Assembly (NCBI GenBank): GCA_030867875.1
Contig: JAOWCC010000019.1
Location: 33,771,976 to 33,835,975 of the forward strand
DNA: 64,000 nucleotides
From: Actinernus sp. WN-2022
Taxonomy: Eukaryota; Cnidaria; Anthozoa; Actiniaria; Actinernidae
Reading direction: 5' to 3'
The notes under the pieces are model-generated. The model was not told the origin of the DNA, made no database searches, and worked only from the letters and a program-made list of their open reading frames with translations. This document shows, one piece after another, positions 11,601 through 20,479 of the stretch; the first letter of the stretch is position 1; each line of letters starts with the position of its first letter. Both the position numbers and the translations under genes were made by a program.

Positions 11601-14600
11601 CCAGGATTTGAAAAAGGGGGGTGACTATTTTGACCGGTACAGTTTCTGGTGCGAAATTTCTTACAAAATTTGAACGAATGTATTTTATTTTTACGAATTC
11701 TTATACAGAATTTGTTTTTGGCCCAAAAGGGGGGGGGGGGTGACATGTCACCCCCGTAACCACCCCTGGATCCGCCACTGGGCATGCTGTGTCTAACTCA
11801 CCTAAGAAACCTATTACTATCGATTTCTATTATTATACAGGTAGATGGTTGTATGACTATAGTGGTTCAGTGTGGGGTCTAGACACCTGGTAATTATACG
11901 CACTTGCCGTTCCGCATCGTAAATTAGAAAACAGTCTCTGCTATTTGGGAACATCCTAAGAACGCGTGATTTCATTGGCTGCAAATGTTGAGCTCATCAG
12001 CATGTTTTATTTCTTAATTCAAAAACTCATGAATAATTCATGAAGCAAAAACAGGAAATGAATGTGTAATGTTGTTTCTGAATGTGATATAGAGACGTCC
12101 TCGTTTACGTAAACTTTAACTTCGATTTTCTCGACCAAAATAGGTAGTATCGCCAAAATAACTGAATTACATGACGCTAACATCGACGTTTTTGAAGCCG
12201 TTCAATAAACTCGCAGCACGTGTTTTATCAGATCTAAAATACTCTGGCTGCACCCTCTTCTTTGTAAATCTGATAAAACACTGCTGCTCGTTTATTGAAC
12301 AGTACATAAGCTCGCGCAGGAGAGATGCTTAAAGGAGAACTGAAGCCTAAAATCAACTTTAGCTCAATGAGTAGATCTAAACATGTAAAGACTCATACCA
12401 AAATTTATTTTATGCCGATACATCCCCCTTAGATATTGTGTTACTCAAACCTGATGGTCATGATGCGCGGCGGCCAAGCTCGGTTCACTGAATACAAAGG
12501 ATACAACTCGGTTGGAGTAAAATGGTCACGCAACTGCGTAGCCTGCGTAACGGCGCAGGCCAGCAATTGCGTGACGGTTTAATAACAAATAAACTGATAT
12601 AGTTCTTAATTTTAGTTGTATATTAATCTTACATTAGTATTCAGTGAAGGTAGGGGAACAAAAACGCCCACCTGTTCTTATGAGGTATAAACCAAAATAA
12701 AGAAATTATCACGAGGCAACGGAAGCGATCAGGGGAAGGCGGTGGGAAAATTGAAGCATTCATTAGTGCTGGATCATCTCCTAACTAAAAGAGGTTGATA
12801 TTAGTTATTCTCGTGCCTATGTACTCAACTGAAGACTACCCGGATGCGTGTTGTCTTACATCATCGGTTACTGGTTTTACCGGTTTATGAGCTGTCAAAC
12901 TCTAGGCTCTGATAACAATAAGATGTCACGACATAAATCCAATTATTACGTTCTCGAGTTCCGCAATAATTTCTGCTTTTACTGTATTTTGCGTCAAAGG
13001 AAAGAAAATCTGTAAATCTTCCTCCCAACCGCCGCTAAGTACAGACGGCTCAATTCCTGTAATCTGTGACGTACGATACGGGGAATACGGGTTTTCGGCT
13101 TTGAATAGATGGACTAACGACTCACAATTGCGCACTATTGTGCTTTCTTTGTGCTGAAGGTGTGGTTGTTTTTCCTTGGTATGCATGACGTACGACGCGG
13201 AGAAAAAAGCACTGAATTGAGCCGCCACACAAACTAGCTTTTTCAGCGAAGAATCGGCTATTTTTCGACCTTCAAAACGTATTTCCTCTTTTTAGACGTG
13301 CACCACAAAGAAATAAAATAGCAGAACTTATTTCTCTTGAATACAAGTTTGTATAGTCGTCGGATTGATTTAGAGTTCAGTTCTCCTTTAAGGCCCGTTT
13401 ACACAGGCGATTTTTTGTGCAATTTTTGTCGCGATTTCCACTGCGGTAATTTTGCTCCCCAAGCGAAGTTGCACTTTCAAATCGCGCGTGTAGACTAGCG
13501 GCGATTTTTGGCTTCGAGCATGTTCGAAACTTGATGCAACTTGATGCAAATTTGCGGCGAGAAAAATTGCAGTGGGACGCGACAAAAATTGCATCATGAA
13601 TCGCCTGTGTAAACGGGCCTTTAGATCAAATAGAAGATAGTTTCCAATGTCCACTCCTATAAAAATGAATTGCACTCGTGCATCTACAACTTTTCAAGAG
13701 CGAGCGTGTATATTCTTAGAGAACATGGAGTGCCATCTTCTACTGATTTTTAAAGGAGCCATGTCATGGTACTGCGCATGTGTAGAATCAATGTTCGATT
13801 GGTGACTGTTAATTGGTTACAAGTAGTTAAAGTCCCCTCCCTTAATACTTGATTGAAAGGATGTGCAATAGTTTCCTTTAAGACTAGATCTAAACACAAT
13901 GTGTTAGTCATTTTTGCATATTTGCTTTGACTTCATCCATCCCACACGTGTGCTGGGGTCGTCTGTTTATATGAAAATCACTGAAAATAATTTCGTTCAG
14001 GCCTGGAACAGAAATGCAGGCTCCAGCACCTTTAGCTAAATGCAATAGCCCACTTCCGCGATATGCTTTACTTGTCACGCACAAAGGTTTCAATACGAGG
14101 CTCCGTGCTAAATTAAATTTATTATTTTCACAGAGAAAAGAATAAATTTAATTTAGCACGAAGCCTCATATTGAAACCTTTGTACGTGACAAGTAAAGCA
14201 TATCGCGGAAGTGGACTATTATAACAAAATATTTTAGATAAAGGGGGCTGTGTTACGGTAATGGACTTTACATTCGCGTTCCGGACCGGAAACAGCTATT
14301 TCCACCGATTGTGATATGAACTAACGAACCTCTCGGCCATGTGGGATGCTTAAAAGCAAATATGCAAAAACAGACAGTGTATATAAACAGTCTCCAGGGA
14401 AAATAGTGAAAATCCTTTCAATCAACCATTGAGGAAGGGAAGTGTAATTGTTTGTATCCAATTAACAGCCACCAAACGAGCGATTTCTCGACACATGCAC
14501 AGACCATGGCATAGCCCCTAAAGCACTTACTGGATGAATCATCTGTAAACACGTCCTTTGCAGCTGTTTTCGCTGAAACAGAAGAAGCATTTATTTTTAG

Positions 14601-15594
14601 TCAGTGGAGTATATGATGTATACTTAACTCGTAATTACTGTTAAATTACCAGCAAATCATTACCTGTAAAAGCAAGAGTCGCTTAACTATCGATTGCATT
14701 ACTAGCACAACGGTGACGAAACATGTCAATAACCCCACCCAGAAATCCGACTTTGTAAAATAATTTGTTGAAGCTAATCACAGATTACTGAATGAGAAAT
14801 GTGCAAAACAGATGGTGAAAAACTGCAGGTTTTGTTAGTTTAATGTTACAGTATCAGCCGAGCGCACGAATGCTTGCGTTACGGTATTTTCAAATACTTG
14901 CATAAAACAGCAAACACACTGGTTATTATAATTATAGTACAGCAGTGTTTTGACGCGGATCTCTAACGACTACAGAAACGCTGTTATATTTAAACACTAT
15001 CTTCCAGTGCCAGGGTTTCGCGGTTTGGCATATGATCCGATCTATTTCACGAGGTAGGTCTCTAAGCCAAACAGCATTGACTATTAAAATGTTCCATTTC
15101 CACCACTGTAACGTGTTAACATTGTTCTCGACAGTATTGTCGGCGGTTATGGTCCTTAGCACTGTTTACCAACTTGAAATGAAGATATTCGAAAATAAAT
15201 AAACAACTTTCTCGGCTCCACCCGCATGGTTGAAACTAAAATGACGAGACTTTCATGTTTTGTTTTCCCTTCTTTCAACCCAAGCGAACCACAGCGGGAA
15301 TCCTTACAGGAGTGATAATCAACACTGCATAAATGCACAAAAAAACTGAAGAGAAACGGCAAGGAAAAAGGAAAGAAAGACTTATTTCTACAAAATGACC
15401 ACTCATTCAGAAGTCGACTTTGTGCATTGAATGTATATTTTAACAGCAGTACATACTAGCAGGTTGCGTAGTTTGTAAGCGACACACAGTAGCACATATA
15501 ACTTAAACACAATTTTCTAAGGAGATTCGGTGCAGGGCAAATACCTCTTGAATTCATTACCTTTTGCAGCTGATCTTCTCTCAGGAATCGGCAT
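2552..15594 (-). CDS. ANO8: Anoctamin-8-like protein, 12 exons, C-terminus off window
   Basis: Member of the TMEM16/anoctamin family, ANO8 branch. In vertebrates ANO8 acts at ER-plasma membrane contacts; channel or scramblase activity is uncertain. Exons in order: 15594-15561, 14572-14531, 10897-10671, 9747-9519, 8614-8498, 7211-6922, 6163-5884, 5160-5105, 4995-4921, 4620-4393, 3691-3500, 2683-2552. All introns are GT-AG and all junctions keep phase, giving 1,902 nt (634 codons) without a stop. Diagnostic strings include [39 protein letters not shown] and [10 protein letters not shown], nearer to ANO8 than to ANO10. A lysine-rich loop in exon 10 sits where ANO8 has its long charged insert. 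The start ATG is in a short first exon and is the least certain part. The exon after LIVIME is not between 1 and 2,551, so the gene is taken to run off the left edge. Confidence 0.93.
3203..3462 (+). repeat. Dispersed repeat with NRF1-like start, copy 1
   Basis: GGCGCATGCGCGAG, ACACTGTTCAAAAT, GGTCTGAGTATTTTG, TTCGCAGAAAACATGAAGG and GTCGTCCCTAGTC recur in the same order at 23,190-23,495. Abuts the ANO8 exon 11 donor. Confidence 0.8.
3500..3691 (-). CDS. ANO8: ANO8 exon 11, core TM block
   Basis: Begins [12 protein letters not shown], then [20 protein letters not shown] and [20 protein letters not shown], the most diagnostic stretch for ANO8. Acceptor TTGTAG, donor CAG|GTAGGG. A dispersed repeat ends about 40 nt past the donor. 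Confidence 0.97.
4393..4620 (-). CDS. ANO8: ANO8 exon 10, lysine-rich loop
   Basis: Starts [19 protein letters not shown], runs into a Lys/Glu-rich stretch (about 25 charged residues), and ends [17 protein letters not shown]. In vertebrate ANO8 this is where a much longer acidic insert lies, so the loop is short here. Donor GAG|GTGAGG. Confidence 0.93.
4921..4995 (-). CDS. ANO8: ANO8 exon 9 (75 nt), membrane helix
   Basis: Encodes [18 protein letters not shown] then DLTRLKN, the helix FQF.N..LSLFYI.FY known from ANO8. Donor AAT|GTACGG. Confidence 0.93.
5105..5160 (-). CDS. ANO8: ANO8 exon 8 (56 nt)
   Basis: Encodes [18 protein letters not shown], the conserved ENYRLE..Y..HLIIK block of ANO8/10. 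Acceptor TTTAG, donor TCA|GTAAGT. Confidence 0.95.
5430..5625 (+). repeat. NRF1/E2F-bearing dispersed repeat, copy 1
   Basis: GCGCATGCGC (5,444-5,453, NRF1 consensus) and TTTCCCGCC (E2F) about 38 bp apart, then TTTCGCGAAAAAC and TAAGCCTAAAACTTTAACAG. Copy 2 is at 17,757-17,955; a partial inverted copy is at 11,266-11,400. Confidence 0.78.
5884..6163 (-). CDS. ANO8: ANO8 exon 7, TM3 region
   Basis: Residues about 314-406. Starts [20 protein letters not shown], continues into a helix ([20 protein letters not shown]), and ends [14 protein letters not shown]. The final G plus AG of the next exon makes the E of ENYR. Confidence 0.95.
6841..6911 (-). mobile_element. SINE tail fragment beside ANO8 exon 6
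   Basis: Carries the GGGGCTGATCAAAGCCAGG and TCCACAGATCGAATTGGAAT motifs of the same family (also at 24,080-24,140 and 48,636-48,700). Ends about 10 nt from the splice donor. Confidence 0.65.
6922..7211 (-). CDS. ANO8: ANO8 exon 6, TM1-TM2
   Basis: Residues about 217-313. [19 protein letters not shown] is near-identical to vertebrate ANO8. Two hydrophobic helices follow, then the family signature [15 protein letters not shown] and EEPRP-like EPRPLFR. A SINE tail lies only about 10 nt past the donor. Confidence 0.96.
7389..7614 (+). repeat. Promoter-like dispersed repeat, copy 2
   Basis: Same CCAAT, GCGCGAAAA and CAGAGCAGTAAGGTAAG blocks. It also carries the upstream GACTTGGCGTTTTCGAGTGC part, which at the left of the window is separate (838-925). 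Confidence 0.75.
8498..8614 (-). CDS. ANO8: ANO8 exon 5
   Basis: Residues about 178-216, including [14 protein letters not shown] and [14 protein letters not shown] just ahead of the first membrane helix. Acceptor TCCCAG, donor CTCG|GTACGT. Confidence 0.92.
8765..8810 (+). repeat. CTGACGAAGGGC..GAAACGTCAG hairpin
   Basis: CTGACG (8,776-8,781) pairs with CGTCAG; the inner stem GGGC/GCTC leaves AA and GAAA strands. This short motif recurs in invertebrate mobile DNA. Origin of this copy unknown. Confidence 0.5.
9059..9365. mobile_element. 307-bp foldback element in ANO8 intron
   Basis: Outer arms ATATAAGCCCAAATTAGTTA and mirror; inner arms CCAATATGCTAATGTGTGAT and mirror. A degenerate half copy (CGATTCTACATCAAGTGAAT) is at 2,750-2,820. 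Confidence 0.82.
9519..9747 (-). CDS. ANO8: ANO8 exon 4
   Basis: Residues about 102-177, from [15 protein letters not shown] to CEGMQI. Contains [20 protein letters not shown], typical of the ANO8/10 N-terminal domain (FFTS.ERQSII in vertebrates). Donor ATAG|GTAC. Confidence 0.93.
9853..10077 (-). mobile_element. tRNA-derived SINE with intact pol III boxes
   Basis: On the minus strand the head reads GGGGTGGCGCAGTGGTTAAG. The A box TGGCGCAGTGG is at 10,064-10,054 and the B box GGTTCGATTCC at 10,021-10,011. The body has GAGTTTGTTGGTATC and GGTTTTCCTCCC, with a tail near 9,860. In an ANO8 intron. Confidence 0.85.
10508..10625. mobile_element. Short MITE, second copy
   Basis: CCCCCACCCCACCCCTCCCC left, GGGAGGGGTGGGTGGTTAG right, followed by TTTCTCAGAAACCG. 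Relative of 47,418-47,548. Confidence 0.65.
10671..10897 (-). CDS. ANO8: ANO8 exon 3, cytoplasmic N-terminal domain
   Basis: Residues about 26-101. Contains [20 protein letters not shown] and [10 protein letters not shown], matching the ANO8 dimerisation/N-terminal domain. Acceptor CTAG, donor GAG|GTAAG. Confidence 0.92.
10955..11162 (-). mobile_element. tRNA-derived SINE, head truncated
   Basis: Same body and the B box GGTTCGATTCC (11,134-11,124), but the A-box end is lost near 11,160. Shares the CCGGGTCTCC tail with the copy at 9,853. Confidence 0.8.
11266..11400 (-). repeat. NRF1/E2F repeat, partial inverted copy
   Basis: Only the distal half: CTTAGGCTTAGCTT and TTTTTCGCGAAACGTTTCG on the plus strand mirror TAAGCCTAAAAC and TTTCGCGAAAAAC of copy 1. 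Confidence 0.65.
11590..11780. mobile_element. 191-bp MITE, CAGTGGCGGATCCAGG ends
   Basis: Perfect 16-bp terminal repeats, with GGCAT duplicated on both sides (11,585-11,589; 11,781-11,785). In an ANO8 intron. Superfamily not assigned. Confidence 0.85.
12012..12200 (+). repeat. TGAATAATTCATGAAGC dispersed repeat, copy 1
   Basis: CATGAATAATTCATGAAGCA, CGACCAAAATAG, TATCGCCAAAATAACTGAA and ACATGAC appear in the same order at 50,636-50,790 and 51,757-52,110. Confidence 0.7.
12333..13387. mobile_element. piggyBac-type non-autonomous element (TTAA)
   Basis: TTAA at 12,329-12,332 and 13,388-13,391 flank ends AGGAGAACTGAA / TTCAGTTCTCCT, which continue imperfectly for about 25 bp. Internal palindrome near 12,520-12,580. 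It carries a 100-codon minus-strand ORF (12,926-13,228) of unknown identity, but no transposase. Confidence 0.75.
12926..13228 (-). CDS. Unrecognised 100-codon ORF inside piggyBac-type element
   Basis: Starts [20 protein letters not shown] and includes [15 protein letters not shown]. Composition is protein-like but no known domain is seen. It could be a captured fragment or chance. Confidence 0.25.
   Translation of the reverse strand: MAAQFSAFFSASYVMHTKEKQPHLQHKESTIVRNCESLVHLFKAENPYSPYRTSQITGIEPSVLSGGWEEDLQIFFPLTQNTVKAEIIAELENVIIGFMS
13391..13620. mobile_element. Harbinger-type MITE with TTA duplication
   Basis: Ends AGGCCCGTTTACACAGGCGA and its complement, continuing over ATTTTTGTCGCG (about 40 bp arms). 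TTA precedes (13,388-13,390) and follows (13,621-13,623). The left TTA overlaps the TTAA of the neighbouring piggyBac-type element. Confidence 0.72.
13746..14523. mobile_element. Foldback element with nested palindrome by ANO8 exon 2
   Basis: Outer imperfect arms TTTAAAGGAGCCATGTCATG (13,746) and the mirrored CCATGGCATAGCCCCTAAAG (to 14,523), extending over GACTGTTAATTGG. Inside, 14,044-14,220 is an almost perfect palindrome with about 81-bp arms (ACTTCCGCGATATGCTTTAC). The right end is about 8 nt from the exon 2 donor. Confidence 0.75.
14531..14572 (-). CDS. ANO8: ANO8 exon 2 (42-nt microexon)
   Basis: A 42-nt segment between TTTCAG and GTAAGT reads [13 protein letters not shown] and joins exon 1 and exon 3 in phase. 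It is hydrophilic N-terminal sequence. A foldback element begins about 8 nt inside the donor-side intron. Confidence 0.65.
15561..15594 (-). CDS. ANO8: ANO8 exon 1 (start codon, 11 codons + 1 nt)
   Basis: Begins ATG CCG ATT CCT, encodes [11 protein letters not shown] and ends in G before GTAATG. The single overhanging G completes a GCG codon with exon 2, which is why this ATG was chosen. It has no counterpart to compare with because anoctamin N-termini are poorly conserved. Confidence 0.6.
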
Positions 15595-16535
15595 TTTGAA
15601 CAATTCTAAACGGAGCAACGCGATTAGCGTGCTCTATAACTTTTCCCTCTCGACAACAGCCGCTAGCTGTAACTTAGTCGAAGCTGTAACCTGTTTACCG
15701 ACAGCGGGTAGACACTATGCACTCTTTATTCTGATTCGATTCTGGTTGGCTGGTGGATTTGGTAAAACAGGTTTTGCATTCACGCCCAGCAGGTGGCATG
15801 ATTTCCAGGATATCTTCCAATTAGCGGAAAAACCAGCAGCCCGCAGCAATTCTCGAAATACAGACGGTGGTATTTTGTATTTGTTTATCATAAAAGTTAG
15901 GTATTTCTTGTCTAATTTTGTCTTCGCGTCCATAAAAGTTGCGATGGAATAAGAAATTGAATGAACCGAATATACGTGCAAAGTATTTGTTGCTTTTGAA
16001 TGAATTTTCGTAGTCATAGATGAATGAAAAAAGCCATGTTCAGAATTATTCTGCTATTTAATTTATCGTTTGATTTCTTTTATTATAAGAAGCCTTATAT
16101 ACGACATGAATTCACATTGAGTTTAGTGGCCAATTTCTGAATTGTATTTTTTTTCATTCGTTCGGTAAAAAACGTACACATTTTAAAGTTTTCGGCCGTA
16201 ATACTTCGTAGACCAGAACAATAGAGAACTGTGCGAACTGGGACAGAGTGTTTTCGCGCGATAACGAGGCTACTGCGGGGGGGGGGGGGGGGGGGAGAAT
16301 TCGAAGCATTTCCCGTCGAACAAAACGAAAAGGGGCGACTAGTTCTTGATTTACTAGTCGTAATACAAAATCAAACCCCAAAAAGTGGAAACGGAAAAAG
16401 ACAAACGCGGCAGAGGAAGGAATAAAAGAACCAATCAGCAATTTCTCGACGTACTATGGTTCCACAATATCCGAGGCGGCTCAACAAAATTGTGACTGCC
16501 AAGTCTTCAAAATTTGGAAGGTAAAATATCTAAAA
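15595..16535. other. Upstream flank of ANO8
   Basis: Presumed 5' UTR and promoter side. No element identified except the poly-G at 16,277. Overlapping ORFs on both strands (15,530-15,952 plus; 15,715-16,017 minus) have no recognisable domain. Confidence 0.5.
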
Positions 16536-16790
16536 TGCTTATCTGCAAAGCAGAGAGATATTTTTTTTCAAAGAAACCTGAGAAAAGATGAACTCGTAGA
16601 ACTAACCCAAAAGGTCTGCGAATTAGTCCCAGCCGAATCATAAAAATAAAGATACAAATTTGATCTGATGGTGTTTCCTTGCCTTCTAGTGATTCTCGGC
16701 CTAATTCATAGGCCTTTTAGGCTAGTTCTACGAGTCGACCTTTAGGTTTCTTTGAAAAAACAACTGATCCCTCGGCTTTGCAGATAGCGT
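16536..16790. mobile_element. Inverted-repeat element
   Basis: CTTATCTGCAAAGC..AAAGAAACCT and AACTCGTAGAACTA on the left are mirrored by TAGTTCTACGAGT and GGCTTTGCAGATAG on the right. No ORF. Confidence 0.7.
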
Positions 16791-17512
16791 TAGACTCTCT
16801 AACGTTAGATTTTTCAATGTCACGGTAAGACGTTCAGTAACCTCAAGTCATTGCCGTATCTGCTCTATTGTATTACAGCTTTATATCCTGACTGCGGGAC
16901 TGTAGAATGGTCTCTCTAGCTGTGTTAGAATAAGAAAACCTCTTATTTGTTTATCCAGTACACCGATTGAAGTTTCTTTTTCAAGTTTTCTAGGCTTCCT
17001 TAAAGCATCTTTGTCGATTATTTTGTGGAATCCTGTTTGTTTCATTAACTTGACATCAAGGCGCTATACCGTTAGAAAGGGATCAGTAGGTTAGAAAAAC
17101 TACGTTGAACTCGATGAAGAGAGTGGAGAAATGGACGCGGGGGGACTGGGACCGAGTGTCAACAATTAATCTGATTAAGAAATTAACTCGCACACTAAAA
17201 TTAGTTACTAAAGTTTATAGAGTTTGACAATGTTGGGATAAATACGAACTACCAATAGCAAGCTTTCAAAAATCGCAAAACTGAAGAGGGAATGTAAGAT
17301 TTTGGGGACGCCTTCATGCAAACCCATGCAATGTTTTGTTTTTGCGATATTTGAAGGCTCGCCACATTTTTATTATCAAACCAATCTTCCCGGCTCAAAC
17401 TAATTGTAATGCGCTCCGCTTTCTTGGGATGGTGTTCGTTTCTTTATCAGACTAATATTTGACACTCCGTCCCAGCGTCTTACTCAACTCCGAAATGGAT
17501 AATATAAAGACG

Positions 17513-17666
17513 ATAACCTACTTTGTGGCGTTGAAGTATGTACTGATATTTGTCCTTGGACATTATCTGTTCCTCGAAACTTACAGTTTTCCTTGGGCTT
17601 CGCTCTCGGAAACTGTTCGCTTCTCAGCGGAACAGATAATAGCCTCGGACAAATATCAGTAGGTTA
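17513..17666. mobile_element. Inverted-repeat element
   Basis: ATAACCTACT, CTGATATTTGTCC and CATTATCTGTTCC on the left; GGAACAGATAATAG and GGACAAATATCAGTAGGTTA on the right. Confidence 0.7.
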
Positions 17667-17756
17667 TTGTTTATTTGTAACTGTAAGTCTCGCGGTAGTA
17701 ACATACATAATCATACAATTATGTTGGATTCCTCCGCAGGCAACTCTACATCCACA

Positions 17757-17955
17757 CCGCGACAAAACGTCACGCGCATGCGCTGTTGATGAGCCACACG
17801 CGTCTGATCTCCCCAGTTTCCCGCCGAAAATAAAAGAAAACAGAGGCAATCACCTCTGTTTATAATTTTAAATGCGTATTTACGTAAAATGTTTAGCGAA
17901 AAATAAGAAAACTACATAAAAGATAAGCCTAAGACTTTAACGGGTTGAAGGTTTC
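17757..17955 (+). repeat. NRF1/E2F-bearing dispersed repeat, copy 2
   Basis: Same motif order as 5,430-5,625. Its TTTCTTAA end is the insertion target of the piggyBac-type MITE at 17,960. Confidence 0.78.
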
Positions 17956-17959
17956 TTAA

Positions 17960-18689
17960 AGGGATACCCGAGTGAAAAACACATTGGGGCTCAAAAGAAT
18001 CTTCAACATGTTCTTTGTTCAGAAAATGTATTAAAATTTGATCAAACGTTTTTATAGTATTAAGAACGAGCACCTCAAAGTTGGCCCCGCGAAGACATGG
18101 GCGCCGCCATCTTTGTTTGCATTTACGGAAGTGACGTCACTTCGTCCCACCAGCGTATCGCGGCTACTTGTCTTTGTATGATTTTCACACGCTCGGAATT
18201 AAAGTGGATATATTTTCATCGAGATTGCAGAGGAATTCTTACAGAAACCGGAATTATGATGAAGACGACATTATGAGAAAAGTTCAGAAGACTGGGAGGA
18301 GGAAGAAAAGCATTGGGAAGGCGAGAAATTATCAGACGAACAACAAGGTCTCGTAACTGCCATTTAATAACAGCAAAACAACATGGCTTAAAAGACTCGA
18401 GTGACTTCTGAATAAGTATCAGAACTACAATGTATGTGAGGTACAGTTAAGGCGTTTATCATCCTAAAAACACCTAATAAGTGAGAGAGTGAGAACGCTG
18501 GTGGGACGAAGTGACGTCACTTCCGTAAATGCAAACAAAGATGGCGGCGCCCATGTCTTCGTGGGGCCAACTTTGAGGTGCTCGTTCTTAATACTAAAAA
18601 CCTTTGATCAAATTTTAATACATTTTCTGAACAAAGAACATGTTGAAGATTCTTTTGAGCCCCAATGTGTTTTTCACTCGGGTATCCCT
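17960..18689. mobile_element. piggyBac-type MITE with 195-bp TIRs
   Basis: TTAA at 17,956-17,959 and 18,690-18,693; arms 17,960-18,155 and 18,496-18,689 start AGGGATACCCGAGTG. Each arm carries CAAAGATGGCGGCGCCCATG and TGACGTCA (CRE-like). The small internal ORF (18,168-18,356) is not recognised. Confidence 0.85.
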
Positions 18690-18913
18690 TTAAGGTTACC
18701 TTCAAAACGAAAAAGATGTGGGAATTGTTTTTCGCACAAAAATGTAGTTTTAGTAGTAGTTTATCATACACCAAAAACTCCATTAAAAAAAAGTTAAGTT
18801 TTTTAACCGGAAGTAAAATATTCTGTTTGATTGACAGCAGATCAATAAACAGATGACAAGTGCTCACTCGCCTGTAACGACGGCTAGCGCTATTAAATTC
18901 ATGTTTACGTTTA

Positions 18914-19283
18914 GGCCAGATAAAAAAAATTGCTTGTTTAGCGTCCCCGCCCGACCTGAGAAATGTCCCCGACCTCTAATTTATTTTATTTTTTATTTTT
19001 CATAAAAAACTTTAGAAAGTGTAAATGCGCCCGCGAACACCAATTCTTGTACCCAGACCCCTACATGTACCACTTAAAATATGCGCCGGCGCATTAAATA
19101 TTTTAACATCGACGCCATTTTGTTTCTACAACACGAGGTCATGAACACGAGGTGAGTGAATAATGTCTAGTCAAGACAAAATAAGCTTCACATAGAAAAA
19201 AAAAAAAAAAAAAAAAACCTCCCTCCCTACCTGGAAAAATTGAAACGGGTGGACGCTAAACAAGAATTTTTTTTTATCTGGCC
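18914..19283. mobile_element. Harbinger-type MITE with TTA duplication
   Basis: Ends GGCCAGATAAAAAAAATTGC and its complement, arms about 35 bp through GTTTAGCGTCC. TTA at 18,911-18,913 and 19,284-19,286. Contains poly-A (19,195-19,217). Confidence 0.78.
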
Positions 19284-19286
19284 TTA

Positions 19287-20479
19287 TTGAGAAAAGTTTT
19301 TCCACACACGATTCCATAATTCCATCGATTGTTGGCCTTGTCTTCCAAAAAGCAAGCAGGTGCCCTTAGCTTGGAAAACAAAGAAAAAAGAAAAGCAAAA
19401 CAAGGCCAAATAATGCATACGACTACGAGCCAAATAGCTATTAAAATAGAAGTCCTCGCAAAACCCGACAAGGGTTCGTATTTTCACTTTCAGACAGAGT
19501 GTCGAGTAGTCCACATCTGAACATAATAAAAGAAGAATTGATAGGAGCCAGCCGAGAGAATATTTGTTTCCAAGAAACCCGGGCCAAGAAAGCTTAGATG
19601 GAAACGTATAAAAGTCTGACGTGACTCTGAATCGCTTGAAACGATTGCCGTGCTGTTTCAGACGCCTGCAAATCGCTGTCTCATCTACTAACTATGCTGG
19701 CATTCAAGGCGTCTCTAAGTGTTCACCTTGGCTTTGTGCCTGCAGGTCTTTTTGTCTTTCCCATTTTTCAAGTCACACAAGAAAACTAGAACAACCAACT
19801 ATATTAACATTTTCTCGATGCGGCGCGAAGCTTTGATCGGAAATCAACATTGGCGGGAAATCATGACAGATAGTTGAACTGTGATGAGAAATGATTGGCC
19901 AAGAGCTCGCTAATTGTTGGAGAGGCGGGGCATCAGATTCAACTAATTTTTTTAAGTGCTATTTTCTACGCTTTCGATTTTCAACCAAAAACCCCCCATT
20001 CAAGAGGAATTTATTCGATTTGTGTGAAATTTTTACAAAATGTCAATTGATAGCTGCAAAACCATGTCGGGGAATTGGGAAATTCTAAAAAGAGAGCTCT
20101 TGCCGGTGTTTTCACGAAGAGCATGATAACTTTTGAACTAAATCGAATTTTGAAATTCTCCGACACCGTTTTGTAATACGATTCCTCTGAAATGCGACAA
20201 AGCAAACAGATTTTAAAACTTTAAAATATTTTCGGAGTCGGAGCTTCTGAAAGCCATCTCACTAGCTCGGAGAAAAGGGATGGTGAAAAATTCGAGTTTT
20301 CAAAGAACTCAAAACTTTTTATGTATTCTTGTAGCCAATTTTATAAGCTTTAAAATGATACATGGATGACTTATCTACGATGTTTCCTGGAGGCGCTACG
20401 TAATTTAGACTGGAAACGCACCCTGAAGGTTTACGGTAACCTTAATATTTTTTTATTTGTATTTGAAACCAGAGCCGTC
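19287..20479. other. Intergenic, nothing recognised
   Basis: No homologous coding sequence or clear inverted repeat seen. Confidence 0.5.

Noticed and set aside
15530..16017. Overlapping 140- and 100-codon ORFs upstream of ANO8
   Set aside because: They oppose each other, neither shows a domain or splice context, and one overlaps ANO8 exon 1.
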